Positions 28,302 to 38,060 of a stretch of 64,000 nt of DNA are shown piece by piece. Source of the stretch: Archaeoglobales archaeon (lineage in GTDB: Archaea; Halobacteriota; Archaeoglobi; Archaeoglobales; Archaeoglobaceae); contig JAAOZI010000003.1 in the NCBI GenBank assembly GCA_011605865.1, positions 1 through 64,000 on the forward strand, written 5' to 3'. Made by a program: the position numbers and the translations under genes. The stretch's first letter is position 1. Each line of letters opens with the position of its first letter. The notes below the pieces were generated by a model that had not been told where the DNA came from, did not search any database, and was given only the letters and a program-made list of their open reading frames with translations.

Positions 28302-29621
28302 GTGAACATTGCTATAATAGGCGGTGGGGCTGCTGGAATGACTGCCGCTTCTCGAGTTAAGGCTTTGAGGCCAGATTGGAATGTAATGGTCCTCGAGAAA
28401 ACTAATTTCGTAAGTCATGCGCCGTGTGGAATCCCATTTTATGTTTCCGGGATTGTGGAATATTTTGAGGAACTATGCACGTACGATGTTGCGCATTTCA
28501 GAAGCGAAAGGGGAATTGATGTTCACACTAACGCAAGAGTCATAGAAGTCGGCGATGGTTATCTGGTAGCCGAAGAGAATGGTAGGGAGAGAAAGTATGA
28601 GTGGGATAAGCTTCTTTTTGCAACTGGATCAAGGGCAAAAAGGTTGAATGTAAAATACGAGGAACTTGAAGGAGTTTTGTGTGTAAACGATATAACAAAT
28701 GCTGAAAAAGTGAAAAAATGGGCTTTAAAGGCCGAGAATGTAGTGATAATAGGTTCGGGCTATATTGGGGTTGAAATGGCTGAAGCGATGACTAGGCTTG
28801 GGAAAAAGGTTACCGTGGTGGAGATGGCTGAAAGACCTCTTCCAGAATACGATGCCGAAATCGCTGCGGTTTTAAAGACGGAAATGGAGAAGTTCGTAAA
28901 TTTGAGGCTTGGAGAGAGAGTTGTCGCATTTGAAGGCAAAGACAAAGTAGAAAAAGTGATCACAAACAAAGCTGAGTACAGGTGCGACATGGCGATAGTG
29001 GCAGTTGGGGTGCATCCGAATACTGAAATCGCAAGAAATTTCGTCGAACTCGGAAAAAGTGGGGCAATAAAAACCAACAGCAGGATGGAAACCAGTCGGG
29101 AAAACGTTTATGCTGCTGGGGATTGTGCAGAATCGATAAACGTTGTAACAGGTAAGTCCGACTGGATCCCCCTCGCTGCTCCGGCAAATAAGATGGGTTA
29201 TGTAGCCGGAGTGAACATGGCTGGTTACGAGCTTCATTATCCTGGATCTCTAAAAAGCCAGATAACTAGCTTTTACGGGCTTGAAATAGGAAAAGCCGGT
29301 TTGAGTGAACACGAGGCGATAAGGGAAGGATACGAAGTGGTTTCAGCTTTTGTAACAACAAAATCAAATGCAAGATATTTCATTAACGGCTTGGTACATC
29401 TAAAAGCTGTTGCCGACAGAAGCGGAAAACTGCTGGGGATTCAGGCAGTCGGAAAAGGTGTTGCGATGAGAATTTATGCTGCCTCAGCCCTTCTTTACAG
29501 GGGTGCAAATGTTAGGGATCTCTTCTTTACAGACTTTCCGTACTATCCTCCTGTATCGCGAGTCTGGGATCCCTTGGTTGTAGCAGCAAGAAATTTATTC
29601 AGAAAGCTTGGCATTCCATAA
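28302..29621 (+). CDS. FAD-dependent NAD(P)H oxidase / CoA-disulfide reductase-like
   Basis: IAIIGGGAAGMTAASR, SHAPCGIPFYVSG (redox Cys), GSGYIGVEMAEA, YAAGDCAE. Confidence 0.85.
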   Translation: MNIAIIGGGAAGMTAASRVKALRPDWNVMVLEKTNFVSHAPCGIPFYVSGIVEYFEELCTYDVAHFRSERGIDVHTNARVIEVGDGYLVAEENGRERKYEWDKLLFATGSRAKRLNVKYEELEGVLCVNDITNAEKVKKWALKAENVVIIGSGYIGVEMAEAMTRLGKKVTVVEMAERPLPEYDAEIAAVLKTEMEKFVNLRLGERVVAFEGKDKVEKVITNKAEYRCDMAIVAVGVHPNTEIARNFVELGKSGAIKTNSRMETSRENVYAAGDCAESINVVTGKSDWIPLAAPANKMGYVAGVNMAGYELHYPGSLKSQITSFYGLEIGKAGLSEHEAIREGYEVVSAFVTTKSNARYFINGLVHLKAVADRSGKLLGIQAVGKGVAMRIYAASALLYRGANVRDLFFTDFPYYPPVSRVWDPLVVAARNLFRKLGIP

Positions 29622-30847
29622 TGGAGATCAAAGTACCGAGTAATCCATGGTATGGGGATGAAAGCATTCCGCTCGAGTTCCCAGAGAGCTGGGAAGTCAG
29701 AGTTTTTAGAATGAAAGGTGAGAACAGTCCAAAGATTGGCAAAGATGAGATTATTAGGGCTTTAAGAAATCCGGTGAAATCTGAACCTCTAAATGAGCTC
29801 GCAAAGGGAAGAGACTCGGCAGTTATAATCTTCGACGACTTAACAAGGCCAACAAAAGCTGGAGAAATAGCAGAAGCCATTCTTGAAGAGATAAGGCTTG
29901 ATGATGTAACTTTTATTTGCACAAATGGTGCTCATGGAACTTTCAGCCGCGAGGACTTTGTAAAAAAACTTGGAGAGGAAATAGTTGAAAGCTATCCCGT
30001 TTTCAATCATAATCCCTACGAAAATCTTCAGTATCTGGGAGAGACTAGCTATGGTACGCCAATAGAAGTAAATGCAGAGGTTATGAGTTATCCGTTGAAA
30101 ATAGCGATTGGTTGTATACTACCCCATCCGCAGTGTGGGTATAGCGGCGGAGCTAAGATAATCCTCCCCGGAGTTGCTGGAATGAGGAGCATAATTTATA
30201 ATCATGGAATCCTTGCTGGATGGGGGTATGCGATGAAGTTCAGAGAGGTTCATCCGAGTTGTCAGATGGCATATGGTAGAGTGGAAGAAAACATTCAGAG
30301 AAAAGATGCCGAGGAGTTTGCAAGTGCGGTGAACTTGGACTTTATAGTGAATGTTTTAGTAAATCTTAGAAGAGATTCAACCCATGTTTTTGCTGGACAT
30401 TTTATTGAGGCACATAGAAAAGGCGTTGAGGTTGCTAAGGAGCACTACGCAACTCCGGTTGATTTTAACTTTGACGTAGTTGTTGCAAATGCTTATTCTA
30501 AGGCCAACGAAGCCGCGCTGGCATGTTGGACTGCAATGTGTCTTAAAGAAGGAGGAACGTTTGTTTTAATCTCTAACTCGAAGTGGGGACAGATAACGCA
30601 TTTTCTGCACGGTAGGTGGGGGATAAAGAAAAGGGGCGGTACATTATACCTTCCACCTCCTGAGATTTTGAAGAGAGCCGGTAAGATAATCTTTCTTTCT
30701 CAATTCCACGAAAGGCAGCCCAGTTTTGAAGTTCTCGATGAAAGGGCTATAAAAGTGAAGAGCTGGGATGAAGTTTTGGAGGAAATAGAAGCTGGAGATA
30801 AGAGGGTTGCAGTATTTCCCGATGCAACGATTCAGAAACCCTTCTAA
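29621..30847 (+). CDS. Lactate racemase (LarA)/DUF2088-like nickel-pincer enzyme family
   Basis: DDLTRPTKAGEIA, GAHGTF, HPQCGYSGGAKIILPGVAG..NH. Confidence 0.85.
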   Translation: MEIKVPSNPWYGDESIPLEFPESWEVRVFRMKGENSPKIGKDEIIRALRNPVKSEPLNELAKGRDSAVIIFDDLTRPTKAGEIAEAILEEIRLDDVTFICTNGAHGTFSREDFVKKLGEEIVESYPVFNHNPYENLQYLGETSYGTPIEVNAEVMSYPLKIAIGCILPHPQCGYSGGAKIILPGVAGMRSIIYNHGILAGWGYAMKFREVHPSCQMAYGRVEENIQRKDAEEFASAVNLDFIVNVLVNLRRDSTHVFAGHFIEAHRKGVEVAKEHYATPVDFNFDVVVANAYSKANEAALACWTAMCLKEGGTFVLISNSKWGQITHFLHGRWGIKKRGGTLYLPPPEILKRAGKIIFLSQFHERQPSFEVLDERAIKVKSWDEVLEEIEAGDKRVAVFPDATIQKPF

Positions 30848-30852
30848 TTTTT

Positions 30853-31113
30853 TTAGATTTCTATTGTTATTTTTTCTTTTGTCGCTGAAATTGCCTTTAT
30901 TTTCTTTGCTATCTCAAATCTGACCCTCTCTCTTTCTCCCTGAACTTTCAAAATGTGTAATAAGAAGCTGATGAGCAAATTGCTGTTTGAAAAAAGAAGG
31001 GTTGCAAATCCAAGGCTTAGAAACGCCCTAAAATTCTGCTCTCCCATCATTTTATCATATCCGCGGCTCCTTAGCCATTCTTCAAATTCTGAAATATTAA
31101 GGTCTATATTCAT
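30853..31113 (-). CDS. Hypothetical protein
   Basis: 86-aa ORF between genes. Confidence 0.4.
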   Translation of the reverse strand: MNIDLNISEFEEWLRSRGYDKMMGEQNFRAFLSLGFATLLFSNSNLLISFLLHILKVQGERERVRFEIAKKIKAISATKEKITIEI

Positions 31114-31783
31114 AGCTTTCTCCCGGCTTTAAGATGACAACTCTGCAGAACTTCTCTGCCTCTTGTTTGAAGTCTTCGGGATTCTTTTCAATCGGCGGGA
31201 ACGTATTGTAGTGCATTGGAATCGCAACTTTTGGTCTAACGAATTCAACAGCTTTTACAGCTTCTTTTATTCCCATTGTGTATAGATCCCCAATTGGTAC
31301 CAGCATTATATCGGGTTCATAGAGCTCTCCTATGAGCTTCATATCAGAGAAAAGACCGGTGTCTCCGGTATGGTATACTTTTACCCCGTCCATTTCGACT
31401 ACGAATCCCACTGGTGAGCCTGAGCTAACTATTTCTCCGCTTTCATCTTCGAAGTCTGCCGAATGGAGAGCCGGAACCATCGTTATCTTAACCCCCATTG
31501 AGTACGCTGAGCCGCCTATGTTCATGCCAAGAACTTCCACATCTCTCTTTACAAGGATTCTTGATAGCTCATGAATGCAGACAACAATGGCATTATTTCT
31601 CTTTGCAATCTCAACGGTATCACCTAAATGGTCTCCATGGCCATGTGTGACTAGAATCAGATCTGTTTTAACATCACCCGGCTTTACAGGAGCTAGAGGA
31701 TTTCCGGTAAGAAATGGGTCTATTAGGATTCTTTTACTCCCCTCAAGCAAAAAGCAAGCATGACCTAGCCAAGTTATTCTCAT
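31097..31783 (-). CDS. Metal-dependent hydrolase, MBL fold (UPF0173-like)
   Basis: MRITWLGHACFLLEG; THGHGDHLGD; HTGDTGLFSDM; MHYNTFP. Confidence 0.9.
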   Translation of the reverse strand: MRITWLGHACFLLEGSKRILIDPFLTGNPLAPVKPGDVKTDLILVTHGHGDHLGDTVEIAKRNNAIVVCIHELSRILVKRDVEVLGMNIGGSAYSMGVKITMVPALHSADFEDESGEIVSSGSPVGFVVEMDGVKVYHTGDTGLFSDMKLIGELYEPDIMLVPIGDLYTMGIKEAVKAVEFVRPKVAIPMHYNTFPPIEKNPEDFKQEAEKFCRVVILKPGESYEYRP

Positions 31784-31990
31784 ATAGAATTTTCCTAATT
31801 GGCTGAACTTATGTTTTTCGGTATAGCTTGCTTTGTTTTTAGATAGTTTTGGCCATCTTTTCAATTCTTGCTATAAATTGCGACTTTTTGTTAGCTTTTA
31901 CAGGCATTCAGTTAAAGTCAAAGCAATTAGCAATTAAATAACAGCTTCTTTTGAGTCTCGCATCGAAATCGAAAATTTTAAATTCTAGTT

Positions 31991-32008
31991 ATCGAACAGT
32001 TGTTCGAT
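31991..32008. promoter_or_regulatory. 18-bp inverted repeat, putative operator
   Basis: ATCGAACA-GT-TGTTCGAT, perfect 8-bp arms, overlapping the start of the 47-aa ORF. Confidence 0.45.
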
Positions 32009-32150
32009 GAGATTGTTTGAGGCTTTGGTTGTTATAATAGCCATGTGTGTACCGTTTGTCGCAATGAAAAGTTCGGATTTGACAGCATACATTTACTGGA
32101 CTTTAGTTTCTGCTGCATACTTAATCTTTATAGCTTTGAGGAGGTGGTGA
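32007..32150 (+). CDS. Small membrane protein, putative SSS-symporter small subunit
   Basis: 47-aa ORF below the track cutoff: MRLFEALVVIIAMCVPFVAMKSSDLTAYIYWTLVSAAYLIFIALRRW; two hydrophobic stretches; ends 1 nt before the symporter ATG. Confidence 0.65.
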   Translation: MRLFEALVVIIAMCVPFVAMKSSDLTAYIYWTLVSAAYLIFIALRRW

Positions 32151-32151
32151 G

Positions 32152-33510
32152 ATGTTTATTTACGCCCTGATACTCTATCTGATAATTGGGACAGCTATAG
32201 CTTTTTTCGCGACAAAAAGGATCTCTACCGATGAAGAATATTTTATAGCTGGTAGAAGAGTCGGAGGGATAATTTCTGCCTTAACTTATGCCGCAACAAC
32301 GTATTCTGCCTTCATGATGATTGGATTGGTGGGCTTGACGTATCTTTCTGGAGTAGGAGCGCTAGGATTCGAGCTTTTTTATCTTGTAGGAACTTTAATG
32401 CTTCTTTCCTATTATGCCCCAAAAATATGGAAGATGAGTAAAGAAAAAGGCTTGGTTACTCCGGGAGATCTGTTTACCGTCAGATATGGTCCTAGGGTTG
32501 CGAAGGTTTTAGCAGTCGTTGTTGCTTTGGCATTGATACCCTATACTTCTCTTCAATTCGTAGGTATCTCCTTATTGCTCAGTAGGGAAATAGATTTTGC
32601 GAGCGGAATCATTTTTTCAGCCATAATAACAGCTCTGTGGGCATTTCTAGGTGGAATGAGGAGCGTTGCTTGGACTGATGCAATTTCTGGAGTTTTTATG
32701 ATGTTTATGGCAATTCTTCCAATTTTTTATGCTTTTCAAATGTTGCCAGATCGGGATTTTTCCAAGCTTGGCGAATTGCTCTACGTTCCGAACAGCTTTT
32801 GGAGATACGACGTCTTTATTGCCTACACTCTTCCTTGGTTCTTTTTCGCTCTAACAAACCCACAGGTTGTCCAGAGAATCTTTATACCAAAGGATATCAA
32901 AAGCCTGAAAAGAATGGTCATTCTTTTTGGATTCTATGGATTGTTTTACACGGTTTTTGTTACCTTTATCGGCCTACAATTGAGGCTTCTAACCGAGTAC
33001 GGAGTTTTTCCTAGGATATCCGATAGGGATCTGGTAATGCCAAAATTCCTAGAACTTTTACCTCCTTGGCTTAGCGTTCTTGTGGCTCTTAGCATATTTG
33101 CAGCAGCTATAACCACCGCGGACTCCATTGTTCTGACTCTTTCATCGATGTTCACTAGGGATCTGCTGAATAACAGAAGCGTTCTCGCCGGAAGGATACT
33201 TGTGGTTCTCACAACTGTCGCAATTGCGGTATTCGCGATCCAGAGACCAGCTTATATTGTTGATCTTGCAGTTATGAGCTCAACGATCTTGCTCTGCCAG
33301 CTACCCCTAATATTGGGAATATTTCACTGGAATTTCGGGAAGGAATTTTCTGCGATTGTTACTCTGATAACCGGATTCTCGATAGCCATTTTTCTATACT
33401 ATACAAAGCTAACTCTTGGAATTCCAATACCTGTGTGGGTGTTAATCTTCTCTTTTGCAGTATTTTTCCTTTCAGCAGAGATTGAAAAAAGATTTATTGT
33501 CCATACATAA
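32152..33510 (+). CDS. Sodium:solute symporter (SSS family)
   Basis: Many TM helices; GRRVGGIISALTYAATTYSAFMMIGLVG; FAAAITTADSIVLTLSSMFTRD. Confidence 0.88.
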   Translation: MFIYALILYLIIGTAIAFFATKRISTDEEYFIAGRRVGGIISALTYAATTYSAFMMIGLVGLTYLSGVGALGFELFYLVGTLMLLSYYAPKIWKMSKEKGLVTPGDLFTVRYGPRVAKVLAVVVALALIPYTSLQFVGISLLLSREIDFASGIIFSAIITALWAFLGGMRSVAWTDAISGVFMMFMAILPIFYAFQMLPDRDFSKLGELLYVPNSFWRYDVFIAYTLPWFFFALTNPQVVQRIFIPKDIKSLKRMVILFGFYGLFYTVFVTFIGLQLRLLTEYGVFPRISDRDLVMPKFLELLPPWLSVLVALSIFAAAITTADSIVLTLSSMFTRDLLNNRSVLAGRILVVLTTVAIAVFAIQRPAYIVDLAVMSSTILLCQLPLILGIFHWNFGKEFSAIVTLITGFSIAIFLYYTKLTLGIPIPVWVLIFSFAVFFLSAEIEKRFIVHT

Positions 33511-33518
33511 CTTTTTTC

Positions 33519-33686
33519 ATGACTCGAATAGAGGACATTTACTGTGCAAGATGCGGTTCAGAATTCGATCTTGAGGTGAAGAGAACGACAAGTTATTCGG
33601 CGCCTCTGCATATTCCAAATCTTTACTGTCCTTTTTGTGGTAGCAGAAGACTTATGAAAAAGAAGGGAGTATTCTCAAAGATCTAG
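33519..33686 (+). CDS. 55-aa zinc-ribbon protein
   Basis: ORF below track cutoff: MTRIEDIYCARCGSEFDLEVKRTTSYSAPLHIPNLYCPFCGSRRLMKKKGVFSKI; two CxxC motifs. Confidence 0.6.
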   Translation: MTRIEDIYCARCGSEFDLEVKRTTSYSAPLHIPNLYCPFCGSRRLMKKKGVFSKI

Positions 33687-33687
33687 C

Positions 33688-34716
33688 ATGCTCTCCACCT
33701 GCATTCAGTGCGGCGTCTGTTCATCGTCATGCAGCATGAGATACAACATGAATTTGAGGAGAGTTTTAGCGCGCTTTCTTAATGGAGAAAATTTCTGGAG
33801 CGAGGAACTCTGGAACTGCACAAATTGTTTGATCTGCCAAGAAAGATGTCCAAGGGGGATAAAACTTGTTGAAAAGATAAACGAAGCAAGAACTTTGCAA
33901 TTGGAGAAGGGTTATATCCCAGTGGAGCTTAAAAAAATGCTAGAAAATATCCAGAAGTTTTCGAATCCCTTTGGTCCGCTCAAGAAACCCAAATTTGATG
34001 CTAAAGTTGCGAAGAGAGGGGAATTTGAATTCTTACTCTTTCTGGGTTGTTCTGTCTACGATCCGAGAATACAATCAGTTGCAAACAAAGCGATAGAGTT
34101 GCTTAAGCTTGCAAATGTTGATTTTGCAGTTTTGGAAACGGAATTTTGCTGTGGAAACGACGTTCGAGCAATCGGGGAAAGCGGACTTTTTGAGGAGCTA
34201 AAAGAAAAGAACATGGAGAAATTCCGGAGCCTTGGAGTGGATAAGGTTATAACAATTTCTCCCCACTGCTACAACGCCTTCAGAAATTACTATGGTTTAA
34301 ATGTACATCATATCTCCGAAATACTTCTCGATAAAATAAAAAAGGCGGAGCTGAAGTTTAAGAAGGTTTTTGAAGCTAGAGTTACGTATCACGACCCTTG
34401 TTATCTTTCGCGCCATAATAGGATAATCTCTGAGCCAAGAGAACTGATAAATTCGATTCCAGGAATAGAATTCGTCGAAATGCAGAGAAATGGGGACTTA
34501 TCCCTGTGCTGCGGCGGTGGAAGCGGCGGGATAGTGAGAAATTTCCCTTGGAAACCATCATTGGAGAGAATCCGCGAAGCCTCTCTCACTGGTGCTGAAT
34601 ATCTGATAACTTCGTGCCCATTTTGTTTGATTATGCTTGAAGATGCTTCAAAAGTCAAAAAAACTGAGATAAAGGTTATGGACATCGTGGAAGTTTTGCA
34701 CAGTGTAGTGTTTTAA
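33688..34716 (+). CDS. HdrD/GlpC-like Fe-S oxidoreductase (ferredoxin + CCG domains)
   Basis: CIQCGVCSSSC, CTNCLICQERCP; CCG motifs FCCGND, HDPCYLSRHN, LCCGGGSGG, SCPFC. Confidence 0.87.
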   Translation: MLSTCIQCGVCSSSCSMRYNMNLRRVLARFLNGENFWSEELWNCTNCLICQERCPRGIKLVEKINEARTLQLEKGYIPVELKKMLENIQKFSNPFGPLKKPKFDAKVAKRGEFEFLLFLGCSVYDPRIQSVANKAIELLKLANVDFAVLETEFCCGNDVRAIGESGLFEELKEKNMEKFRSLGVDKVITISPHCYNAFRNYYGLNVHHISEILLDKIKKAELKFKKVFEARVTYHDPCYLSRHNRIISEPRELINSIPGIEFVEMQRNGDLSLCCGGGSGGIVRNFPWKPSLERIREASLTGAEYLITSCPFCLIMLEDASKVKKTEIKVMDIVEVLHSVVF

Positions 34717-35456
34717 CTTTTTGCTTGAGTATTCTCTGCTGGAGAAGAGCTTTGCTCGGTCACCTCTTTTTTCGCCTCTTCAACGGCTTTAGCAACCTCT
34801 CCTTTTTCGAATCTCTCTACTATATTTATTTCCTTGAGATTCAGATGTTTGAAAGCATCCTTTATAACCCTGTACCTTCCGATTAGGAATATCTGATTGA
34901 GATAGGCATCAGTTGGGACTTCTACAATCGCTTTATCGTTTTCGAGAACAACTTTTTTGACATCTACTCCTGTATGAATCACAAAGAGTGCTTTTAGCTT
35001 ATCCTCAACTTTTTCGAGTTTCTCTTTTATCTCGTATTCGAAGGTAATATTTTTCCCAGCCAGCGGATGATTGAAGTCCACTATAACTCTTCTGCCCACT
35101 ATTCTTTCAACAGTCCCCACTTTGTCCCCCACTCTCACTCTCTGTCCGACCTGTGGCCTCTCCCTAAACCTTGTTATGCTAAATGAATCTTTCTTGCTTG
35201 CATCGTAGTTACCAAAGCCCTTTTCTGGTGGTACAACTACAACGCCTTTGTAACCGACTTCCTTTCCTATTATGTCCTCTTCGAGTCCCTTCAGGATATG
35301 TCCTTCTCCTAGAACGGCGTATATGTCGCCGTATCTGGCATTCTCGTTGAATATCCCCTCCTTTTTTGCTATTTCTGGGTCCGTGGTGTCGATCACTTTC
35401 CCATCTTCGAGTTTTGCCGTGTAGCTTATTCTAACAAAGTCGTCCAACGCTAGCAT
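34713..35456 (-). CDS. FKBP-type peptidyl-prolyl isomerase (archaeal SlyD-like)
   Basis: DFVRISYTAKLEDGKVIDTTD; GEGHILKGLEEDIIG; DFNHPLAGKNITFEYEI. Confidence 0.92.
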   Translation of the reverse strand: MLALDDFVRISYTAKLEDGKVIDTTDPEIAKKEGIFNENARYGDIYAVLGEGHILKGLEEDIIGKEVGYKGVVVVPPEKGFGNYDASKKDSFSITRFRERPQVGQRVRVGDKVGTVERIVGRRVIVDFNHPLAGKNITFEYEIKEKLEKVEDKLKALFVIHTGVDVKKVVLENDKAIVEVPTDAYLNQIFLIGRYRVIKDAFKHLNLKEINIVERFEKGEVAKAVEEAKKEVTEQSSSPAENTQAKS

Positions 35457-35729
35457 ACGATCACCTTCAGGAAATTCTAAAATGACTTATATCTTTTTAT
35501 AAAACTATTGCTGAAGGCTAAAAATCTTAAATTGTGAATAATGGAATATGGTATTTGGAATCTCTGAATTCAAAACAAAGGCAATCTGTATTCTTCAGCG
35601 AATTTCATGGCATCACTATGACACTTTAGCTGTATAGCATCTGACTCCAATACTTGTTTTTTTAGTTCTCACTAAACCCTACTAACAATTAATAGAAACT
35701 ATTTTTAAGCTGAGAGTTACTTGAGTGCG

Positions 35730-36605
35730 ATGGGTTTGTTGGTATATTTAGACGGAAAATTTGTGCCAGAAGAGGAGGCAAAAATAAGCATCTTCGATCA
35801 CGGATTTCTGTACGGCGATGGCGTTTTTGAAGGGATAAGAGCTTACAACGGAAGAGTTTTCAGGCTTAGAGAACATATGAACAGGCTATATGATTCTGCA
35901 AAGGCTATTGATCTCCAGATTCCGATAACTAAGGAGGAATTCGAGAAAATAATACTGGAGACTTTGAGAATAAATAAACTCCGCGATGCCTATATCAGGC
36001 CAATTGTAACCCGTGGAGTTGGAGATCTTGGCTTGGATCCGAGGAAATGCAAAAAACCGACAATAATAGTTATAACAAAGCCTTGGGGGAAGTTATACGG
36101 AGATCTTTATGAACGCGGGTTGAAGGCAGTAACAGTCGCTGTGAGGAGAAACCCATACGATGCTTTACCTCCAAACATAAAGTCGCTGAATTATCTCAAT
36201 AACATCCTTGCAAAGATTGAGGCAAATGCAAAGGGAGGAGATGAGGCAATATTTCTCGACAAGCTCGGATTCATCTCGGAGGGGAGCGGCGACAACATAT
36301 TCATAGTAAAGAACGGGTCGATCCTGACACCTCCGGCGATAAACAACCTTCCGGGTATAACGAGGGAGGTAGTTATAGAGATTATTAAAAAGCTTGGAAT
36401 ACCGTTTGCAGAGCGAAACTTGAGCCTATATGATCTATATACCGCCGATGAGGTGTTTGTAACCGGAACTGCAGCAGAAATAGCCCCAATAGTCGAAGTG
36501 GATGGAAGAAAAATAGGGGATGGAAAGCCGGGAAAACTAACTAAGAGATTGATGGAGGAGTTTGAGAAAGTAACACAGACAGAAGGTGTACCAATCTATG
36601 AGTGA
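35730..36605 (+). CDS. ilvE: Branched-chain amino acid aminotransferase
   Basis: [48 protein letters not shown]. Confidence 0.93.
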   Translation: MGLLVYLDGKFVPEEEAKISIFDHGFLYGDGVFEGIRAYNGRVFRLREHMNRLYDSAKAIDLQIPITKEEFEKIILETLRINKLRDAYIRPIVTRGVGDLGLDPRKCKKPTIIVITKPWGKLYGDLYERGLKAVTVAVRRNPYDALPPNIKSLNYLNNILAKIEANAKGGDEAIFLDKLGFISEGSGDNIFIVKNGSILTPPAINNLPGITREVVIEIIKKLGIPFAERNLSLYDLYTADEVFVTGTAAEIAPIVEVDGRKIGDGKPGKLTKRLMEEFEKVTQTEGVPIYE

Positions 36606-37095
36606 GCTCTTTACGCTTGTTGTGGAGCTTGAAGACAAACCCGGGCAGTTATTGAAGGTTTTAGAACCAATTGCAAGGAATGGTGGAAACATAGTTGGAA
36701 TAGTGCATCAGAGAGGAAAAAAGACCCCCTTGAGCAGGGTTCCGGTTGAAATATCTTTTACTGCCGATCCAAAAAAAGCTGAGAGAATATTTGAAGAACT
36801 TCAAAAGGAAGTGGTTGTTAGAGCGTTTGGAAAAATAAGGACAGCAACTGTTTCTCTGCTTCTCATAGGCCACATAATTCACACGGATTTAAGCGATACG
36901 ATAAGGAGAATAGACAGCAGCGAAGCAGAATGCGTGGAATTAAACGCTACCATGCCAGAGATTAACCAGCCATCAACTGCAATGATGACGATTAGCGCGA
37001 AGAGCGATGAAGCTCTTGAAAGGGCTCTGGAGAGGGTTAGAGAGATATGTAAGGAGAAGGGAATAATGGTCATTGAGCCTGTTAATGAGATATGA
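36598..37095 (+). CDS. ACT-domain regulatory protein
   Basis: [31 protein letters not shown]; overlaps hom. Confidence 0.85.
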   Translation: MSELFTLVVELEDKPGQLLKVLEPIARNGGNIVGIVHQRGKKTPLSRVPVEISFTADPKKAERIFEELQKEVVVRAFGKIRTATVSLLLIGHIIHTDLSDTIRRIDSSEAECVELNATMPEINQPSTAMMTISAKSDEALERALERVREICKEKGIMVIEPVNEI

Positions 37096-38060
37096 TCAAA
37101 ATTGCGATCATCGGTTTTGGGACAGTTGGTCAGGGAGTTGCGGAGCTTTTGGCTAGGAAGAGAGATGAAATAGAGAAGAAAATAGGGCGTTTCAAGGTTG
37201 TTGCAGTTGCGGATCTTACTGGAGCGATGACTGGAGAATTTAGGCTTGAGGAAGCTATAGAGCACAGAAGAAAAGGTGGACTGCCGGAGAAAAAGAGTGC
37301 AATGGAGATTGCAGAAAACGAAGATTACGATGTAATGATAGAGGTAACGACGACAAGGCTGGATGAGGAAGGAATAGCTTACATGAAAGTCGCTCTTGAA
37401 AGAGGGGCCAGTGTGATAACGAGCAACAAGAGCATTGCAGTGGCTCTAATGGATCTTTTAAGGCTTGCCAAAAGAAAAAACGTAAAGCTTCTTTACGAAG
37501 CAACAGTAGGCGGAGCGATGCCGGTTATAAAGCTCCTCAACAGTTATCTGGCCTTTTGCGAGATAAGAAGCCTTAAAGGGATTCTGAACGGAACATGCAA
37601 TTACATTCTCACTAGAATGGAAGAGGAAGGTTTGCCCTACAATCAAGTTCTGAGCGAGGCGCAGGAGATGGGTATAGCTGAGGCTAATCCTACGGCAGAT
37701 GTTGAGGGAATAGATGCCGCTATTAAGCTTGTAATTCTCGCGAACACGATTGGCTATCCGGCGAAGTTTGAGGATGTGAAGAGGGAAGGGATAACAAAGA
37801 TCACACCTCAAGCGTTTAAAGTTGCTATGCAGAAGGGATACACGATAAGACTTATTGCAGAGGCCAGCAAAAAGAGTTTGAGGGTATCTCCTAGGCTTGT
37901 GAAGTTGAACAGTCTTCTGGCCATAAAAGGCACCTTGAACGCACTCATGATACAAACAGATACGGCTGGAGAGATTTTCGTTGCGGGCAGGGGAGCAGGG
38001 AAATACGAAACTGCAAGTGCAATTCTTTCCGATCTTTATGAATTACACAGGGATCGCTGA
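37092..38060 (+). CDS. hom: Homoserine dehydrogenase
   Basis: IAIIGFGTVGQGVAELL; LYEATVGGAMPVIKLLN; LKGILNGTCNYILTRM. Confidence 0.92.
   Translation: MIKIAIIGFGTVGQGVAELLARKRDEIEKKIGRFKVVAVADLTGAMTGEFRLEEAIEHRRKGGLPEKKSAMEIAENEDYDVMIEVTTTRLDEEGIAYMKVALERGASVITSNKSIAVALMDLLRLAKRKNVKLLYEATVGGAMPVIKLLNSYLAFCEIRSLKGILNGTCNYILTRMEEEGLPYNQVLSEAQEMGIAEANPTADVEGIDAAIKLVILANTIGYPAKFEDVKREGITKITPQAFKVAMQKGYTIRLIAEASKKSLRVSPRLVKLNSLLAIKGTLNALMIQTDTAGEIFVAGRGAGKYETASAILSDLYELHRDR

Noticed and set aside
35457-35720. Remnant ORF on the minus strand (ESDAIQLKCHSDAMKFAEEYRLPLF*)
   Set aside because: Too short and no recognisable motif; could be chance in an AT-rich intergenic region.
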